30,702 nucleotides of DNA from contig NZ_AGJJ02000002.1 in NCBI RefSeq assembly GCF_000243415.2, positions 1 through 30,702 on the forward strand. Direction: 5' to 3'. Position 1 is the stretch's first letter; every line of letters begins with the position of its first letter. Below the pieces are notes generated by a model that searched no databases, was not told the DNA's origin, and saw nothing but the letters and a program-made list of their open reading frames with translations. Origin of the DNA: Mycolicibacterium tusciae JS617. Lineage in GTDB: Bacteria; Actinomycetota; Actinomycetes; Mycobacteriales; Mycobacteriaceae. Shown in pieces: positions 1-10,800 of the stretch. Both the position numbers and the translations under genes were made by a program.

Positions 1-686
1 CGGCGTGCCCGGTCGGTGCTCAGTAGCGCCATCGCTTCGGCCACCGTGTCGTTGGCGACGATGGTCTCCTCGATGCCCTTGATGATGTTGAACCGGTCTT
101 CGGGCAGCTCGGCCATCGGCGTGGTGGCCTCCTGGATGCGTTCTTTCTCGGCCCGCAGTGCGCTGCGGTAGATGTTGGCGAACTGATAGAGGCACTGGCC
201 GATGAAGAAGGTGCCCAGCGACGCCCCTCCCGAGGACTGCCAGCGGTGGGTCATGAGGACCTTGTCGCGGAAGTAGATCAGCGCGGCGACCACGGTGTCG
301 GTGGCGATGTCATCGATGGCCTGGTCGTCGGGCCAGCCCTCGATGCGGCCCAGACCGTAGCCGGTCAGCGCCTTCGCCTTGCTGTAGATGGTGCCGTGGC
401 GGATCCAGGCGCGCAGCACGCCGAGACCGTAGCGGGTCAGCTCGCGGGAGAAGCGTTCCCATAGCCGGCCGGCGAACCGCTCAAGCTGCAGGGCCAACAG
501 CAGCTCCTCGTCTGCTTGAAGACGCCGAAGTCGTTCCAGTTCGTCAGCGAGTTCGGCGGCTAGACCAGGGTCGTCGAGCCAGGCACCGACCAAGCCGTCG
601 TCGATGTGCTGGATGTCGGTCTGGTTGTCCGGTTGTAAGCGCGCGGCATCAACGGGCGGGCCGGGGCGGCGTGCCGGTCGATCCAT
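1..686 (-). CDS. Sigma-factor-like protein, N-terminal 228 aa (runs off window start)
   Basis: Minus-strand frame from ATG at 686, open to base 1. GGAG lies 8 nt upstream of the ATG. The product starts MDRPARRPG and carries blocks I recognise from actinobacterial sigma-70-like proteins: a W-E-R-F helix, a DDIATDTVVAALIYFRDKVL block (about residues 130-150) and GASLGTFFIGQCLYQFANIY (about 165-185), which resemble sigma region 2. The helix-turn-helix expected at the C-terminus is absent here but is encoded at 30573-30702. The two bases left at positions 2-1 plus base 30702 complete a codon, so the pieces join in frame into a 271-aa protein. A role in directing RNA polymerase to plasmid promoters is inferred; the target promoters are unknown. 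It could also be a sigma-like DNA-binding regulator without core-polymerase activity. Confidence 0.75.
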   Translation of the reverse strand, partial: MDRPARRPGPPVDAARLQPDNQTDIQHIDDGLVGAWLDDPGLAAELADELERLRRLQADEELLLALQLERFAGRLWERFSRELTRYGLGVLRAWIRHGTIYSKAKALTGYGLGRIEGWPDDQAIDDIATDTVVAALIYFRDKVLMTHRWQSSGGASLGTFFIGQCLYQFANIYRSALRAEKERIQEATTPMAELPEDRFNIIKGIEETIVANDTVAEAMALLSTDRAR

Positions 687-713
687 GGCTACATCTCCAG
701 GAGGCGAGAAAGA

Positions 714-736
714 GACAACCGATCCCTACGGTTGTC
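714..736. promoter_or_regulatory. Inverted repeat in the leader of the sigma-like gene
   Basis: GACAACCG and CGGTTGTC form a perfect 8-bp inverted repeat with a 7-nt loop, 28 bp upstream of the ATG at 686. It would fold in the 5' leader of the minus-strand transcript or act as an operator. There is no T-tract on the minus strand, so a terminator is unlikely. Confidence 0.45.
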
Positions 737-778
737 GCTTCCTCTTAAGTCCGCGCACGGTCGGCACCCCTGAATTTT

Positions 779-796
779 CGGAAAAAATCTTTTCCG
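779..796. promoter_or_regulatory. AT-rich inverted repeat upstream of the sigma-like gene
   Basis: CGGAAAA and TTTTCCG are perfect 7-bp arms around AATC. The site lies about 95 bp upstream of the sigma-like start, in the only AT-rich patch of this intergenic region. A promoter operator is the likeliest role. This is inference from position and symmetry only. Confidence 0.4.
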
Positions 797-871
797 CCGG
801 GCAGGCGACACCGACCGCTGTACACCACCATTGTCCTAGGTCGGACCGACAAACTCGGCTCATAAAAAGGA

Positions 872-892
872 GGGGCTGCTTAGAGCAGCCCC
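872..892 (-). terminator. Rho-independent terminator, minus strand
   Basis: GGGGCTGC and GCAGCCCC form a perfect 8-bp stem with a 5-nt loop. On the minus strand the stem is followed by TCC and then TTTTT. It would stop minus-strand transcripts coming from the right before they enter the sigma-like gene. The 690-1118 interval holds this terminator and the two inverted repeats; I see no gene in it. Confidence 0.65.
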
Positions 893-1118
893 AGCGGGTG
901 GTCATACGTCACTCGTCAGAGCCACCAATCGGGTGGTCGGACGCCCCGATCCCTACCGCGAGTTCGCGAGTTTCTGTACTCGCGCGTCAACCTGGCGCCG
1001 GTCTTCTTGCTGGCCGTGACGGGCCGCTCTGAGCAGCAAGCTTTTTGTTGAGCCGGGATTCCGGGCGATTGCTGACCGACCTCTCCAAATGTCGGGCGGT
1101 AGTTCTATCGTGGGAGTC

Positions 1119-1445
1119 ATGGGCGCTCATGCAAAGCCGCCGCAACCGGGTTCTGCCGAGCACTGGGCCCTTTGGCTAGAGAAGTACGGCGCCGACTACT
1201 CCACAGAACACGAACGGCAGGGCGCTTACCAGGAGTTTCGAACCAACCTCACTACCGTCCAGGGCGACTTTTCACAGGCCGACAACATGCGGTTGGCTGG
1301 ATACCTCGCCGCTCATGAACGTGTCGCCGACGGTGACGCTGAGAGCCCCGACGACGCCGAGCTGTGGATACCGACTAATCTCAGCGGCCCAGCGCGGGCG
1401 GATTGGCTCGAAGGCTTCCGATCGCACTTCGAGCCGAGCTCATGA
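1119..1445 (+). CDS. Hypothetical 108-aa protein with an I29-propeptide-like segment
   Basis: Start chosen at ATG 1119 (MGAHAKPPQP). An upstream ATG at 1089 is possible but adds an unconvincing extension. GGGAG lies only 2 nt before 1119, and a TTCTAT hexamer at 1103-1108 could be a -10, so a very short leader is possible. Residues about 16-45 (WALWLEKYGADYSTEHERQG and on to FRTN) share the W..W..KYG..Y....ER....F..N pattern of the inhibitor I29 (cathepsin propeptide) family. That similarity is by eye and may be chance. The rest is acidic and unrecognised. No membrane segment or signal peptide is visible. Confidence 0.55.
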   Translation: MGAHAKPPQPGSAEHWALWLEKYGADYSTEHERQGAYQEFRTNLTTVQGDFSQADNMRLAGYLAAHERVADGDAESPDDAELWIPTNLSGPARADWLEGFRSHFEPSS

Positions 1446-1573
1446 TGACCTCCAAGGCCGTCATTATGCGGATTCACCCGCACAGGGCAAGGGACTCGGT
1501 GGAGACACCGTAGCCCCTGCTCGTCCTCGATCTGGGGGCCGCGGGCAGGGGCGTTGACCCCGGAGGCTCTGCC

Positions 1574-1921
1574 TTGTCCCGCACTGATGCCCACACTCCT
1601 GTTTGGGTCCGTATCGCCCGTGGCGATCTCGACGCCGAACCGCAGCATGCGCAAGACCACGCCGTCTGCGACCTTCCCCCGCATCCACCCTTCACGCCGT
1701 GGCGCCGGGGTATGACAACTTGCTATTGGGTGTTCAGGTACACCGGTACTCACATCTGTTCTTGTCGGATGTGCCACGCGGGTCCGCAGCATCGCCAGGA
1801 AACACGTAGCGCGCGACGACGGGACGCCGCGGCTCTCCGTGGCGCCCTTCGCCGCTGGAATCTTGGCGATGGGTCGGATGTCGATGATCTCGTCCCACCT
1901 CGCCGTGTGCAGTACTGGTGA
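1574..1921 (+). CDS. Hypothetical protein with CSCxMC motif, TTG start
   Basis: A 115-aa frame starting at TTG 1574, supported by GGAGG at 1562-1566 with 7-nt spacing. The protein starts MSRTDAHTPVWVRIARGD. It carries a single-Cys block (AVCDLPPHP), then CYWVFRYTGTHICSCRMCH at about residues 50-68, a cluster of Cys/His able to bind metal, then an Arg-rich helix and a D-rich C-terminus ending in W. The pattern resembles small proteins I associate with mycobacterial plasmids and phages; I cannot name a function. A 136-bp gap separates it from the convergent restriction-modification gene. Confidence 0.6.
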   Translation: MSRTDAHTPVWVRIARGDLDAEPQHAQDHAVCDLPPHPPFTPWRRGMTTCYWVFRYTGTHICSCRMCHAGPQHRQETRSARRRDAAALRGALRRWNLGDGSDVDDLVPPRRVQYW

Positions 1922-2057
1922 TTCATGATCCTTCAACTGCGAAGAGCCATTAAAGGCCCGCCTGGAACACCCGCGCGGCCTGGCGAGTCCAGTGTCGCGG
2001 ATACCGGCGCTGCCCTGCCCAATGCCGCAGCCTTGTAACGGATCAGGCGGTGCCCAT

Positions 2058-5000
2058 CTACAGGCCGTCTACCAGCTTCACTGTCTCAACACTGATCGTG
2101 GTGACTTTCTTGATGAGCTCGACGATGTAGGTGGGGTCGTTGTGTTCGTCGCACCATGTGTTGGGGTCGTTGACGATGCCGGAGGCTTTGTCGGTCTTGA
2201 TCTGGTAGCGGTCGATGATCCATTCCAGAGCGGTGCGTGACCCGAGCTGGTACTCGTGCGCTGTGTCGGGGATGTCGGCGATGGTGACCCGGCCGTTGTA
2301 GAGGATCGCGGACTTGTCGGCTTTGGAGCGCCAGCGCATCTTGTCGATCCGCCATGTTTCCCGATCATCAGGGTCAGTACCCGGTTTGATTTGTACATCC
2401 AACGGATATGGCTGTGCTGCTTCGTAGTTCACATGGAGCTCGGCGAGTTCGCGGCCGATCCCGGCCACTTTGGTGAACCGCTCGGCGGTGTCGGGGGTGG
2501 GGATGTGGGGGAGCATTTTCTTGAGGTCGGCAGCGTAGTTGGTGCGGTAGTTGGGGTCGTGCAGGATGCCGTAGACGTAGTAGAAGATGTCGTCCTTGGT
2601 GACGTAGTCGCCGACCGTTTCGCGGTACTGTGCCAGGAAGTCGTCGGTGATGTTGTCGGCCCGCCGATACCCCCACTCGTCGACCGCTCGATCATCGGCG
2701 AAATCCAGAGTGCCGTCGTCAGAGTCGGCCTTCAGGTAGGTCCACCGCGGAAAGAACTGTCCGCCACTGCCAGCACCAGTTACATGTAGGTCCGGAAGAT
2801 CGCGAATCATGAGGACTGAGAAAGGAACCGTCGAGCCGTTTCCCACCTGGTAGAACCCCGTGTTGGTGTGGTGGGGGGTGGGGAACATCGTAGGAAGTTG
2901 GTAGCGACGATCATTGAGTTGAGCTTCAACGTAGGAGAATTGGGTGCAGAACGGGCGATAGGTGACCAGTCGAACTGCCCCGTCAGTCCATGCCAGGGAG
3001 ACTGAGTTTGCCAGCGACTGTTTGAGGCCGCTGCTCCAGCTAATCTGACCCTTGCCGGTTAAGTCAGGATTTCTAGCGAGGTAGCGGGTGACGTCGGCTT
3101 CGTTTGGTTTGGTGAGTGATTCGCGCGTGCAGTACTTGGCGAAGTCGGCTTGGGCACTTCTGTATTGCTCGATCAGGGTGTGGATGTTGTTCGACAACTC
3201 TGGGCGGCTGTAGTTGTAGCACCACGCGTCGCGGCCGGTCTTGAGTCCGGCGGAGTAGGTCGCGAAGACCTTGGCGCCGGTGAATGCTTTCTCTTTGTCT
3301 CCGATGACGGGCCAGGTGCCGAAGGTTTCGTCACGTTGGTTGATCCAGTCGCCGTCGGGACTGGGCGTGATGATCGTCCAGTCGATGCTGTCGATAGTGT
3401 TGTCGGCGATCGTGGCGAGCTTTTGTTCGCGGGTGAGGTAGTCGCCGATATCTGCGTAGTGGATCTGACATTGATCGGTGCGGCTGGGGGTTTTGATGCC
3501 GATGAAGATGGCGACGGTGTTGCGGCTGCCACCGCCGAAGATTTTGCCCCCTTCTTTGCGTGAGAGTTCGCCGGCAGTGCGCTGGTTGCCGCGCAGGTTG
3601 TAGAGGTAGATGTGGCTGTAGTCGTCGACGAGGGATAGTCGCATTCCGTCGGCGGTGTTTCCGTCGATCCAGCCGCCGTTGGACACGAAGGCGACAATTC
3701 CAGCGTCGTCGATGCGGTCGGTGGCCCAGCGGAAAGCCCGGATGTAGGAGTCATACAGGCTGTTCTTGTTGGTGGCTGTCGACTTCGCGGCGTACGTCTG
3801 CTCGATGCGGCCGTCCAGTGTGGAGTATTTGGTGTTGGCGTTGAGATCGTTAGCCGACGTTTGCCCCGAGCTGTATGGCGGGTTGCCGATGATGATGCTG
3901 ATGGGGGTGTCGAGTTCTTCGGTGATGCGTTCGTTGTTGGTGGCGAAGATTTCGACGTCGAGGGTGTCGTCGGTTTCATGGATTTGGAAGGTGTCTGCGA
4001 GCACGATGCCGGGAAAGGGCTGGTAGTCGCTGGTGTCGGCGGTTTTGCCGGTCAGGGCGTGGTAGGTGGTTTCGATGTTTACTGCGGCGATGTAGTAGGC
4101 GAGCAGCATGATTTCGTTGGCGTGCAGCTCTTTTGAATACTTGCGTACGAGATCATCGGGGGTGATGAGCCCGGATTGCAGGAGTCGGGTGAGGAAGGTG
4201 CCGGTGCCGGTGAAGCCGTCAAGGATGTGCACGCCTTCATCGGCGAGTGCTTTGCCGAGGTGGGTGCGGCTGGCGTGATCGGCAGCTCGCAGGATGAAGT
4301 CGACGACTTCGACGGGGGTGTAGACGATTCCGAGGGCTTCGGATTGTTTCTTGAACGCGGTTTGGAAGAACTTCTCGTACAGCTCGGCGATCAGGTGCTG
4401 CTTGCCCTCGGCGCTGACGACCTGGGACGCGCGGAGACGCACGGAATCGTAGAACTTGTCCAGGCGGGTGGTTTCGGATTGCAGGCCGCTGCCGTCGAGG
4501 GCATCGACCATGGCTTGCATGACCCGCGACACTGGGTTGTGGGTGGCGAAGTCGTGGCCGGTGAACAGGGCGTCGAAGACGGGTTTGGTGATCAGATGTT
4601 GGGAGAGCATGCTGATCGCGTCGTCGCGGCTGATGGAGTCGTTGAGGTTGTCGCGCAACCCTTTCAGGAACCGCTCAAACTGCACGCTCACTGCGGGATC
4701 GGTGTCGGGATCGTCGAGGATGGTGTTGATGCGGGTGATCTGCGCTCGGGCGATATCGGCGACGTCGGTGGCCCATTGGTCCCAGTAGACGCGGGTGCCG
4801 ACCTTGTCGACGATGCGGGTGTAGATCGCTTCCTGCCAGGCTGAGAGGGAGAACAGCGCCATCTGGGTGGCCGCCGCGCCCCCGGACACCTCGTTATCGG
4901 CGTCCGTGTCGGGGTCATCGGTGCTGGGTCCGATATGGCCGCCGAGGAGCCGGTTGTTGCCTTGACCGGTTTTGGTGTCGGTCTGGTTGAGCGCGATGCT

Positions 5001-5651
5001 GTTGATCATGGCGTCGAAGCGTTCGTCGTGGGAGCGCAGCGCGTTGAGGACCTGCCAGACGACTTTGAAGCGTTGGTTGTCGGCCAATGCTTGGGCGGGT
5101 TCGATCCCGGCGGGCACCGCCACGGGCAGGATGACGTAGCCGTAGTCCTTGCCCGGCGATAGCCGCATGACTCGGCCCACTGATTGCACGACGTCGACGA
5201 TCGAGTTGCGGGGGTGCAGGAACAACACCGCATCCAACGCGGGCACGTCCACGCCTTCGGACAGGCAGCGGGCGTTGGTCAGGATGCGGCATTGCCCTTC
5301 GGCGACTGGGGATTTCAGCCAGGCGAGTTGTTCGTTGCGTTGAAGGGCGTTGAAAGTGCCGTCGACGTGGTGGACCTCGCACATCAACTCTCGGTTGTGG
5401 GTATCGATGTGGTGGCCGTCGTTTTCCTGGCTGGTCAGCGACTCCTGATACGCCGCCACGACGCGGGGGAACAGGTCGGCGACCTGTTTGGAGGTGGCGA
5501 TGTCTTTAGCGAAGGCCACCGCACGCTGCATCGCCGGTTCACCGGGGGTGAAGCTGGGGCTGCCATCGGCGGTGGCGCCCGGCGCGTTTGGCCAGCCCGT
5601 TCCAGCAGCCGATGATCTTGGAGGCGTCATCCAGGTTGGGGATCTCCCCAA
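2058..5651 (-). pseudogene. Type ISP-like restriction-modification enzyme, C-terminal part (helicase end, methyltransferase, target recognition), after a frameshift
   Basis: This frame continues the gene that starts at 7050. The first recognisable residues are PGATADGSPSFTPGEP near 5582, so the leading approximately 22 aa of the open frame are not native. In order, it carries helicase motifs V-VI (ARCLSEGVDVPALDAVLF; QSVGRVMR, about residue 621 of the joined protein), a spacer, N6-adenine methyltransferase motif I (ILDGFTGTGTF, about 945), motif IV (IIGNPPY, about 1055) and a long C-terminal region of the kind that reads the DNA target. Joined length is about 1663 aa, close to known single-polypeptide type ISP enzymes. 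Translation of this part needs a +1 shift or an internal start, so the methyltransferase may not be made. Confidence 0.8.
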
Positions 5652-7050
5652 AGATGGCTTGCTGTTGTTGCAGGGGTGCGGCCATCACGGATTCATCGAC
5701 GGTCAGAACCAGCACTTTGTAGTCGGTCAGCAGGCCGTGCTCCACAGCGTCGCCGAAGGACAGATGGTGAAACTCGGGGCCGTAGCGCAGTTCGTCATCC
5801 ATCGAGACCAGCTCGGCGGAATGCTGGTCGGCTTTGTCTTTGACCGCGTCGGCGTAGATACGGGGGGTGGCCGTCATGTACAGCCGACGCGCGGCCCGCA
5901 GGTAGGTGTTGTCGTGGATGCGCACGAAGTTCGAGTCGTCTTCCCCGGCCAGGGTGACACCGGTGGTGCGGTGCGCTTCATCGCAGATGACGAGATCGAA
6001 GTCATCCACACCGAGACCCTGAGCGTCAGCAACCGCGGGTAGGGATTGGTAGGTGGAGAACACCACGGTCAGGCCTTTGGCGCGTTTGCGATGCGCCATG
6101 GCGTCGGCCAGGGTGGCCGGGTTGGTGGTGACCGGGATCGGCACGTCGTAGACGTTGAAGTCCTCGGTGTTGCGTAGCCGCCCGACTTTGGTGTCCGAGC
6201 AGACCGCGAACGCCCGGATATCCAACGCGGTTTGGGCGGTCCACTCCCGCAACGATTGACTCAGCAGCGAGATTGAGGGGACCAGGAACAAGATCCGGGC
6301 TGCGCCGCCGCCATCGGCGGCGAGCTGTTCGGCGAGTTTGAGTGCGGTGAACGTCTTTCCGGTGCCGCACGCCATGATCAGCTTGCCGCGGTCGTTGCCG
6401 ACCGCATACCCGGCCCGCACCGCCTCGATCGCGGCGACCTGATGCGGGCGGGGCTGTTTACGTTCGGCGGGGGCCAGCTCGATCGTTAACCCGTCCTGGG
6501 GCCAGGCGATGTCCCAGTCGATGGGGGATTCGGCGATGTCGGCGAGGTTGATCCGCTGCACCGGCGTGGATTGGCCGTCAAGGGCGTCTTCAGCGTTTTT
6601 GCCCCACTTGTCGGTGGTGGAGATGATGACCCGGTTGGTGAACGGCTTTTTCCCCGACGCGGTGAAAAACGAGTCGATATCGCCTTTGGACAGGGTGTGG
6701 GTCGGCTCGTAGAACTTGCATTGGATCGCGGTGTAGGCGCCAGTGTCACGCTCGCGGGCCACAAGATCAATACCGGTGTCACCCTTGCCTTTGCGACCCT
6801 CCCAGTCGACCCACCGGCACACCTGCTCGTACTGCTGGGCCAGGGCGGGATCGAGTTCGAAGAAACGCACCATCAGCTTCTCGAACAACGTGCCCCGGTC
6901 GACGTTGGTCGGCGCCCGACGAAACGCCTCGATCACGTCATTGATCGACCCCAACGCCCACCCCCTTTTTTTCCGCCACGTCGGTTTCACCCCGCCGCGC
7001 TGCGCGGTGGCGTTCTGTCCTGTGACGATAGTGTCCGCGGCCTCCGACAA
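5539..7050 (-). pseudogene. Type ISP-like restriction-modification enzyme, N-terminal part (Mrr-like nuclease and helicase motor)
   Basis: Residue numbering starts at TTG 7050. An Mrr/PD-(D/E)XK nuclease signature is visible: D95 in DTGIDLVARE and Q110/K112 in AIQCKF. An SF2 helicase follows, with Walker A ACGTGKT at 227-233, DEAH at 357-360 and motif III MTATPRIY. True homology ends near NGLAKR at about 5584; the last ten or so residues are out of frame. The start is uncertain: TTG 7050 has no clear ribosome-binding site, whereas a downstream TTG (GSINDVIEAF) has AGGGGG about 7 nt upstream, just after a C5T7 run on the plus strand. As read, the product would have nuclease and half a helicase but no methyltransferase. 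Confidence 0.8.
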
Positions 7051-7102
7051 CGGGGAGGTTGCCCGAGGCCGCTCCCGACCCTTCCGTGAGGACTGCTTTG
7101 GT

Positions 7103-7852
7103 TCAGCGTTGATCAGCGCTGAAGTGGCGTCCGGTGCTGCGGGTGCGTTCCTGCCAGTTGTGGGCTAGCCACATTTCGAGGAGTTCCGCACGTATTTGGG
7201 TGTGGGTGGCCCAGTCGTGCAGGAGTTGGTTGTAGCGCAGGTAGCGGGCGCGGGTGAACGTGGCGATCGACGGGATTTCGAGCCAGCCGAGGTGGCATAG
7301 GGTGGCCAGGCTGTGCGGGTCGAGCAGTTGCGGACGTTCCGCGCTGCGGTCGTGCACCGTCCAGCAGTACAGCGACAACACCGCTGGACCGATCCCAGGG
7401 GTGCGGGGCCAGCCCGACCAGCTGCGGTAGGGGCCGGGGTCGAGGTTGGCGGGATGTTGTTCGCGGCAGTGTTGCAGCGCAGCGGTGATTTCAGTGAATT
7501 CGTCTGTGCGGCTGCGGGTTCGAATATCGGGGAAGCGCCGGGTGTGGGATCGGTACGGATGCCCCGACAGCCACGCCGCGGCGCGGTAGAGCACACACAG
7601 ATCGGCCGGTCCGTCATCGGGCAGTGCCCCGTTGATGTCGCTGCGACGCAAAAACCCGGCACCTCGGTCGGTGGGGGCGCCGTCGAGGGTGCGGCCCCAC
7701 AGCCGAACCGGGATCCGATGGCTTTTCAAGCGGGTGTTCCACCAGTCCAGATCAACAGCGGCGACATCATCGTCAACGCTGATCCCGTAGTCATGGGCCT
7801 GGCACCAGCGCACGCACTCGGCCGGCGGCTCCACCGGCAGTCCTGCGGTCAT
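7103..7852 (-). CDS. Conserved hypothetical protein, weakly OGG-fold-like
   Basis: 249 aa from ATG 7852, which overlaps the relaxase stop (ATGA), so translation is probably coupled to the relaxase. Residues about 145-185 read [14 protein letters not shown] followed by [11 protein letters not shown]. The C-terminus has [15 protein letters not shown]. This spacing resembles the actinobacterial OGG-fold (8-oxoguanine glycosylase-like) family, where a GPA..LY block precedes LILD and a YxxYxxxxxxWA helix. The match is by eye and the function is unproven; no catalytic Lys/Asp pair is certain. It is rich in Trp, has no membrane segment, and lies 52 bp upstream of the restriction-modification gene in the same direction. 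Confidence 0.6.
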   Translation of the reverse strand: MTAGLPVEPPAECVRWCQAHDYGISVDDDVAAVDLDWWNTRLKSHRIPVRLWGRTLDGAPTDRGAGFLRRSDINGALPDDGPADLCVLYRAAAWLSGHPYRSHTRRFPDIRTRSRTDEFTEITAALQHCREQHPANLDPGPYRSWSGWPRTPGIGPAVLSLYCWTVHDRSAERPQLLDPHSLATLCHLGWLEIPSIATFTRARYLRYNQLLHDWATHTQIRAELLEMWLAHNWQERTRSTGRHFSADQR

Positions 7853-10800
7853 AGGCCCAGGCCGTAATCGTCGTCGCGGCTGCGGTCTTGGCTGCGGTCC
7901 TGGCTGCGGTCTCGGTGGCGTCCCAGGTATCCGTACCGTTGTTGGCAGGTGTTGATCAGTTCGGTTGCCCGGTCAAGCATTTCGGCGATGTGCGGGTCCG
8001 TACTACGCCTTGTGCTATCGCGTTGGGCGCGCCCGATCGCGGTGTCCGGCTCTTCGATGCTGGTCCCGCGGTGATGGGCCCAGGGCAGGAATACCGCAGC
8101 AACATCAGTCAAATGTCTGGATGGTCCTGGTCGGGGCGGGTGGGTGTCGGTGGTGACCAACACCAGCTTGCTGCCCCGGGTGCGGGCGTGACCGGCCAGG
8201 CGTATCAGCTGATCGGGTTGGAGGTGATCAGCGTCATCGACAATGACGAACGCACCACAGAATCGGCTTCTGCTCTTAACGGTGTCGGGTTCCAAGGTGT
8301 CGAACTCGGCCAGGAGCGTGTCCGCGCTGTGCACGACAGCACCACCGGCGTAACCGAGGGCGTCATGGGAGGCTTGTTCAGTTGCCGGGAGCAGGACCGT
8401 CGCTACGCCCTCGGCGCGGGTGCAGGCAGTGACCGCGGCCAGCAGCGCGGGCTTCTCGGCGGCCGTTTGGGTGTCGAAGTGCAGGGATTGCACGGTGTCG
8501 ATGGTGCCCACGATGCCCGCGGCCACACCACACTGATCCTGGTCAAGCGCCTCCTCGCCGAGGAGGCGCCCCAGGGTGGCGGTGCCGGTTTTGTAGCAGG
8601 CAGCACGCGCGCTGATCCCACCGATCTGGGCCAGCCAATCGACTTCCACACCCAACTCGTGGACGGTGCGGACCTTCTCCAAGGCGTGGGCGCGGGCGTC
8701 GAGCAGGCCAGCGACTGGTTCGGGGAGCTGCTCGCGATCAGTGGCCGCGGCGGTGTCGGCCACAGTGCGGGCGTCGTCATCTCGGTCCAACAGTGCCCTC
8801 AAGGCTCCGGCGGCGTCCTGGTCATCGCCACGGCGCGCTTGGTGCACACCGGGTTGCGGTTGCGGGCCGTGTTCGTGGTCGCCTTCCCCGGCGACCCGGT
8901 CGTAGAGGTAGACGGTGTTGGATTCCCGCCCCCGGGTCATCGCCACATACGCTGCCCGGCGCCGACCCGTGGTCGAGAGCACGGCGTGACAGCGTGCCGC
9001 GGTGGCGCCCTGGGCGGCGTGCACGGTGACCGCATACCCGTGATGGACATGGGTGTGCAGATACTCACCGTCAAACACCGCCAGCGCGTTATCGCCGATC
9101 CGGCGGGCCGCGATCCGATCACCCTCGGCGTCAACGGCGATGACGTTCCAGCGTTGCCCATTGCGCACCGGAGCATCAGTGACCGCGACCAGTTCCCCGC
9201 CCTTACTGCCCCGGCGGGACACCTCGATGGTGGGGTCATTGCGGCGGCTGATCACCACATCCCCAGCCCCGATCCGGTGACGCCGCGCACCAGTCACAGT
9301 TTCAGCATCCTCGTTGACGCGGTGGCGGTGGATGCGTTCGTTGAGCGCATCAGCGATCTCCCACCGATCCGCGATCAACAAACTATCCCCACCACCATCG
9401 CGGTTGTGTTCACTCATCCAGGCGTCAAACGCATCCTGGGCCATCGCGACCGGATCCCCCAGACGTAGCCGGTCGTGATCGCGATACCACCCCACCGCAT
9501 CAGCCAGCGCCGCACCGTCCCCGTCACGTATCCCCAACGAGGCGGCCCGCTCCCCAGCGTCGTGCATCCGCCACACCTCCGACAGGTGCTGAGACCACGG
9601 CAGATCAGCACACAGTCCAGTGAACATCCCCCCACGCGCCTTCACCGGCGATAGTTGTCGTCCATCACCGACGAGCACCGTTTTGGTTCCCGCACTACTG
9701 GCCGCAGCCAACAGTTCCCGCAGGGCTGCGGTGCCCGCCATGCCGGCTTCGTCGATCACCAGCAGCGTCTCTGGATCAAGCTGCAGCCGCTGCTCCCGCA
9801 GCGCTTTGAGTGCGCCCGCGATCGTGCCCCCGACATCCCCAGCGCCTTCGGCGAGGGCGACATCGGCGGCTTTCCCGGTCGGCGCCGCCACCAACACACG
9901 GCGTTTCCCGCCCCGGTGCGCGGCCTCCCGCAGCGCCCGCAACGAGGTGGTTTTGCCCGCCCCGGCCGGCGCAGACAACGACTGGATCAGCCACGGCGAG
10001 GTGGCGATCGCGCCGATCGCAGCCCCTTGATCAGCCGACAAACCCGCGGCCTCAACAACCGTCTCGACAGTCTCGGCGGGTAGGGCCGCGCGCTGATCCC
10101 GCACGGCGATCAGTTCGTAGAGTGCTTGTTCTTCGGCGATGATCGGCGCGGCGGTGAACCGGTCATGGCCTTCGCGCTCATGAGGGGCGCGCTCGGCGGT
10201 GATGCGCATTCCGACCGCATCAGCCAGTGTTTCGGCGACCCAGCGCGGCCCGTGCGGTGTGTCGGCGATGGTGACCGGCATCGCCGCGCCCAACGCCTCG
10301 ATCAGATCGGCGCGGGTAAACGCCGCCTTATCGATTCCGGCCACCGCCGCGTTCACCCACTCCATCACCGCGCCAGCCGCCGCGACCAAACGCTGTTCGC
10401 GCGCCTGCTGTTGGGCGGTCTCATCGATCACCAAATCGGCACCGAAACGGCCCGCCCATTCGGCCTTCAACTCGGCCCACGGGCGATGCTCAGGTTTACG
10501 CGGGCGGGTCGCTTTCTGCGCGCGCGCCAACTGCGCCGCACTCACCCCCGCACTATCAACGACCAAGTTTTTCGACGCCCACGCCGCCAGCTGTGTGGAC
10601 CGCTGCGCCGCCGCAGTGAGCACCGCTCGGTCGACTCCGGCGATCTCGGCCATCCCCGAATGCGGATCCACCCGATCCCATTCCACCCCCAACAGGGTGT
10701 TCAACTCCTGCCGCAACACGGTCTGATAAATGATCCCCGCGGCCTTGGCCTCATGCCACAACGCATCACTATCGATCGCGACCAACACCCCATCGGTGCG

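Noticed and set aside
1313..1936. 207-aa minus-strand open frame
   Set aside because: Opposes two better-supported plus-strand genes, one with a GGAGG site and a Cys/His motif.
4176..4844. 222-aa plus-strand open frame opposite the methyltransferase
   Set aside because: Acidic Gly/Val-rich shadow of the restriction-modification gene, which has clear motifs on the other strand.
7888..9468. 526-aa plus-strand open frame
   Set aside because: It is antisense to the MobF relaxase in a high-GC gene, which leaves long open frames on the opposite strand. It has no ribosome-binding site or family motif.
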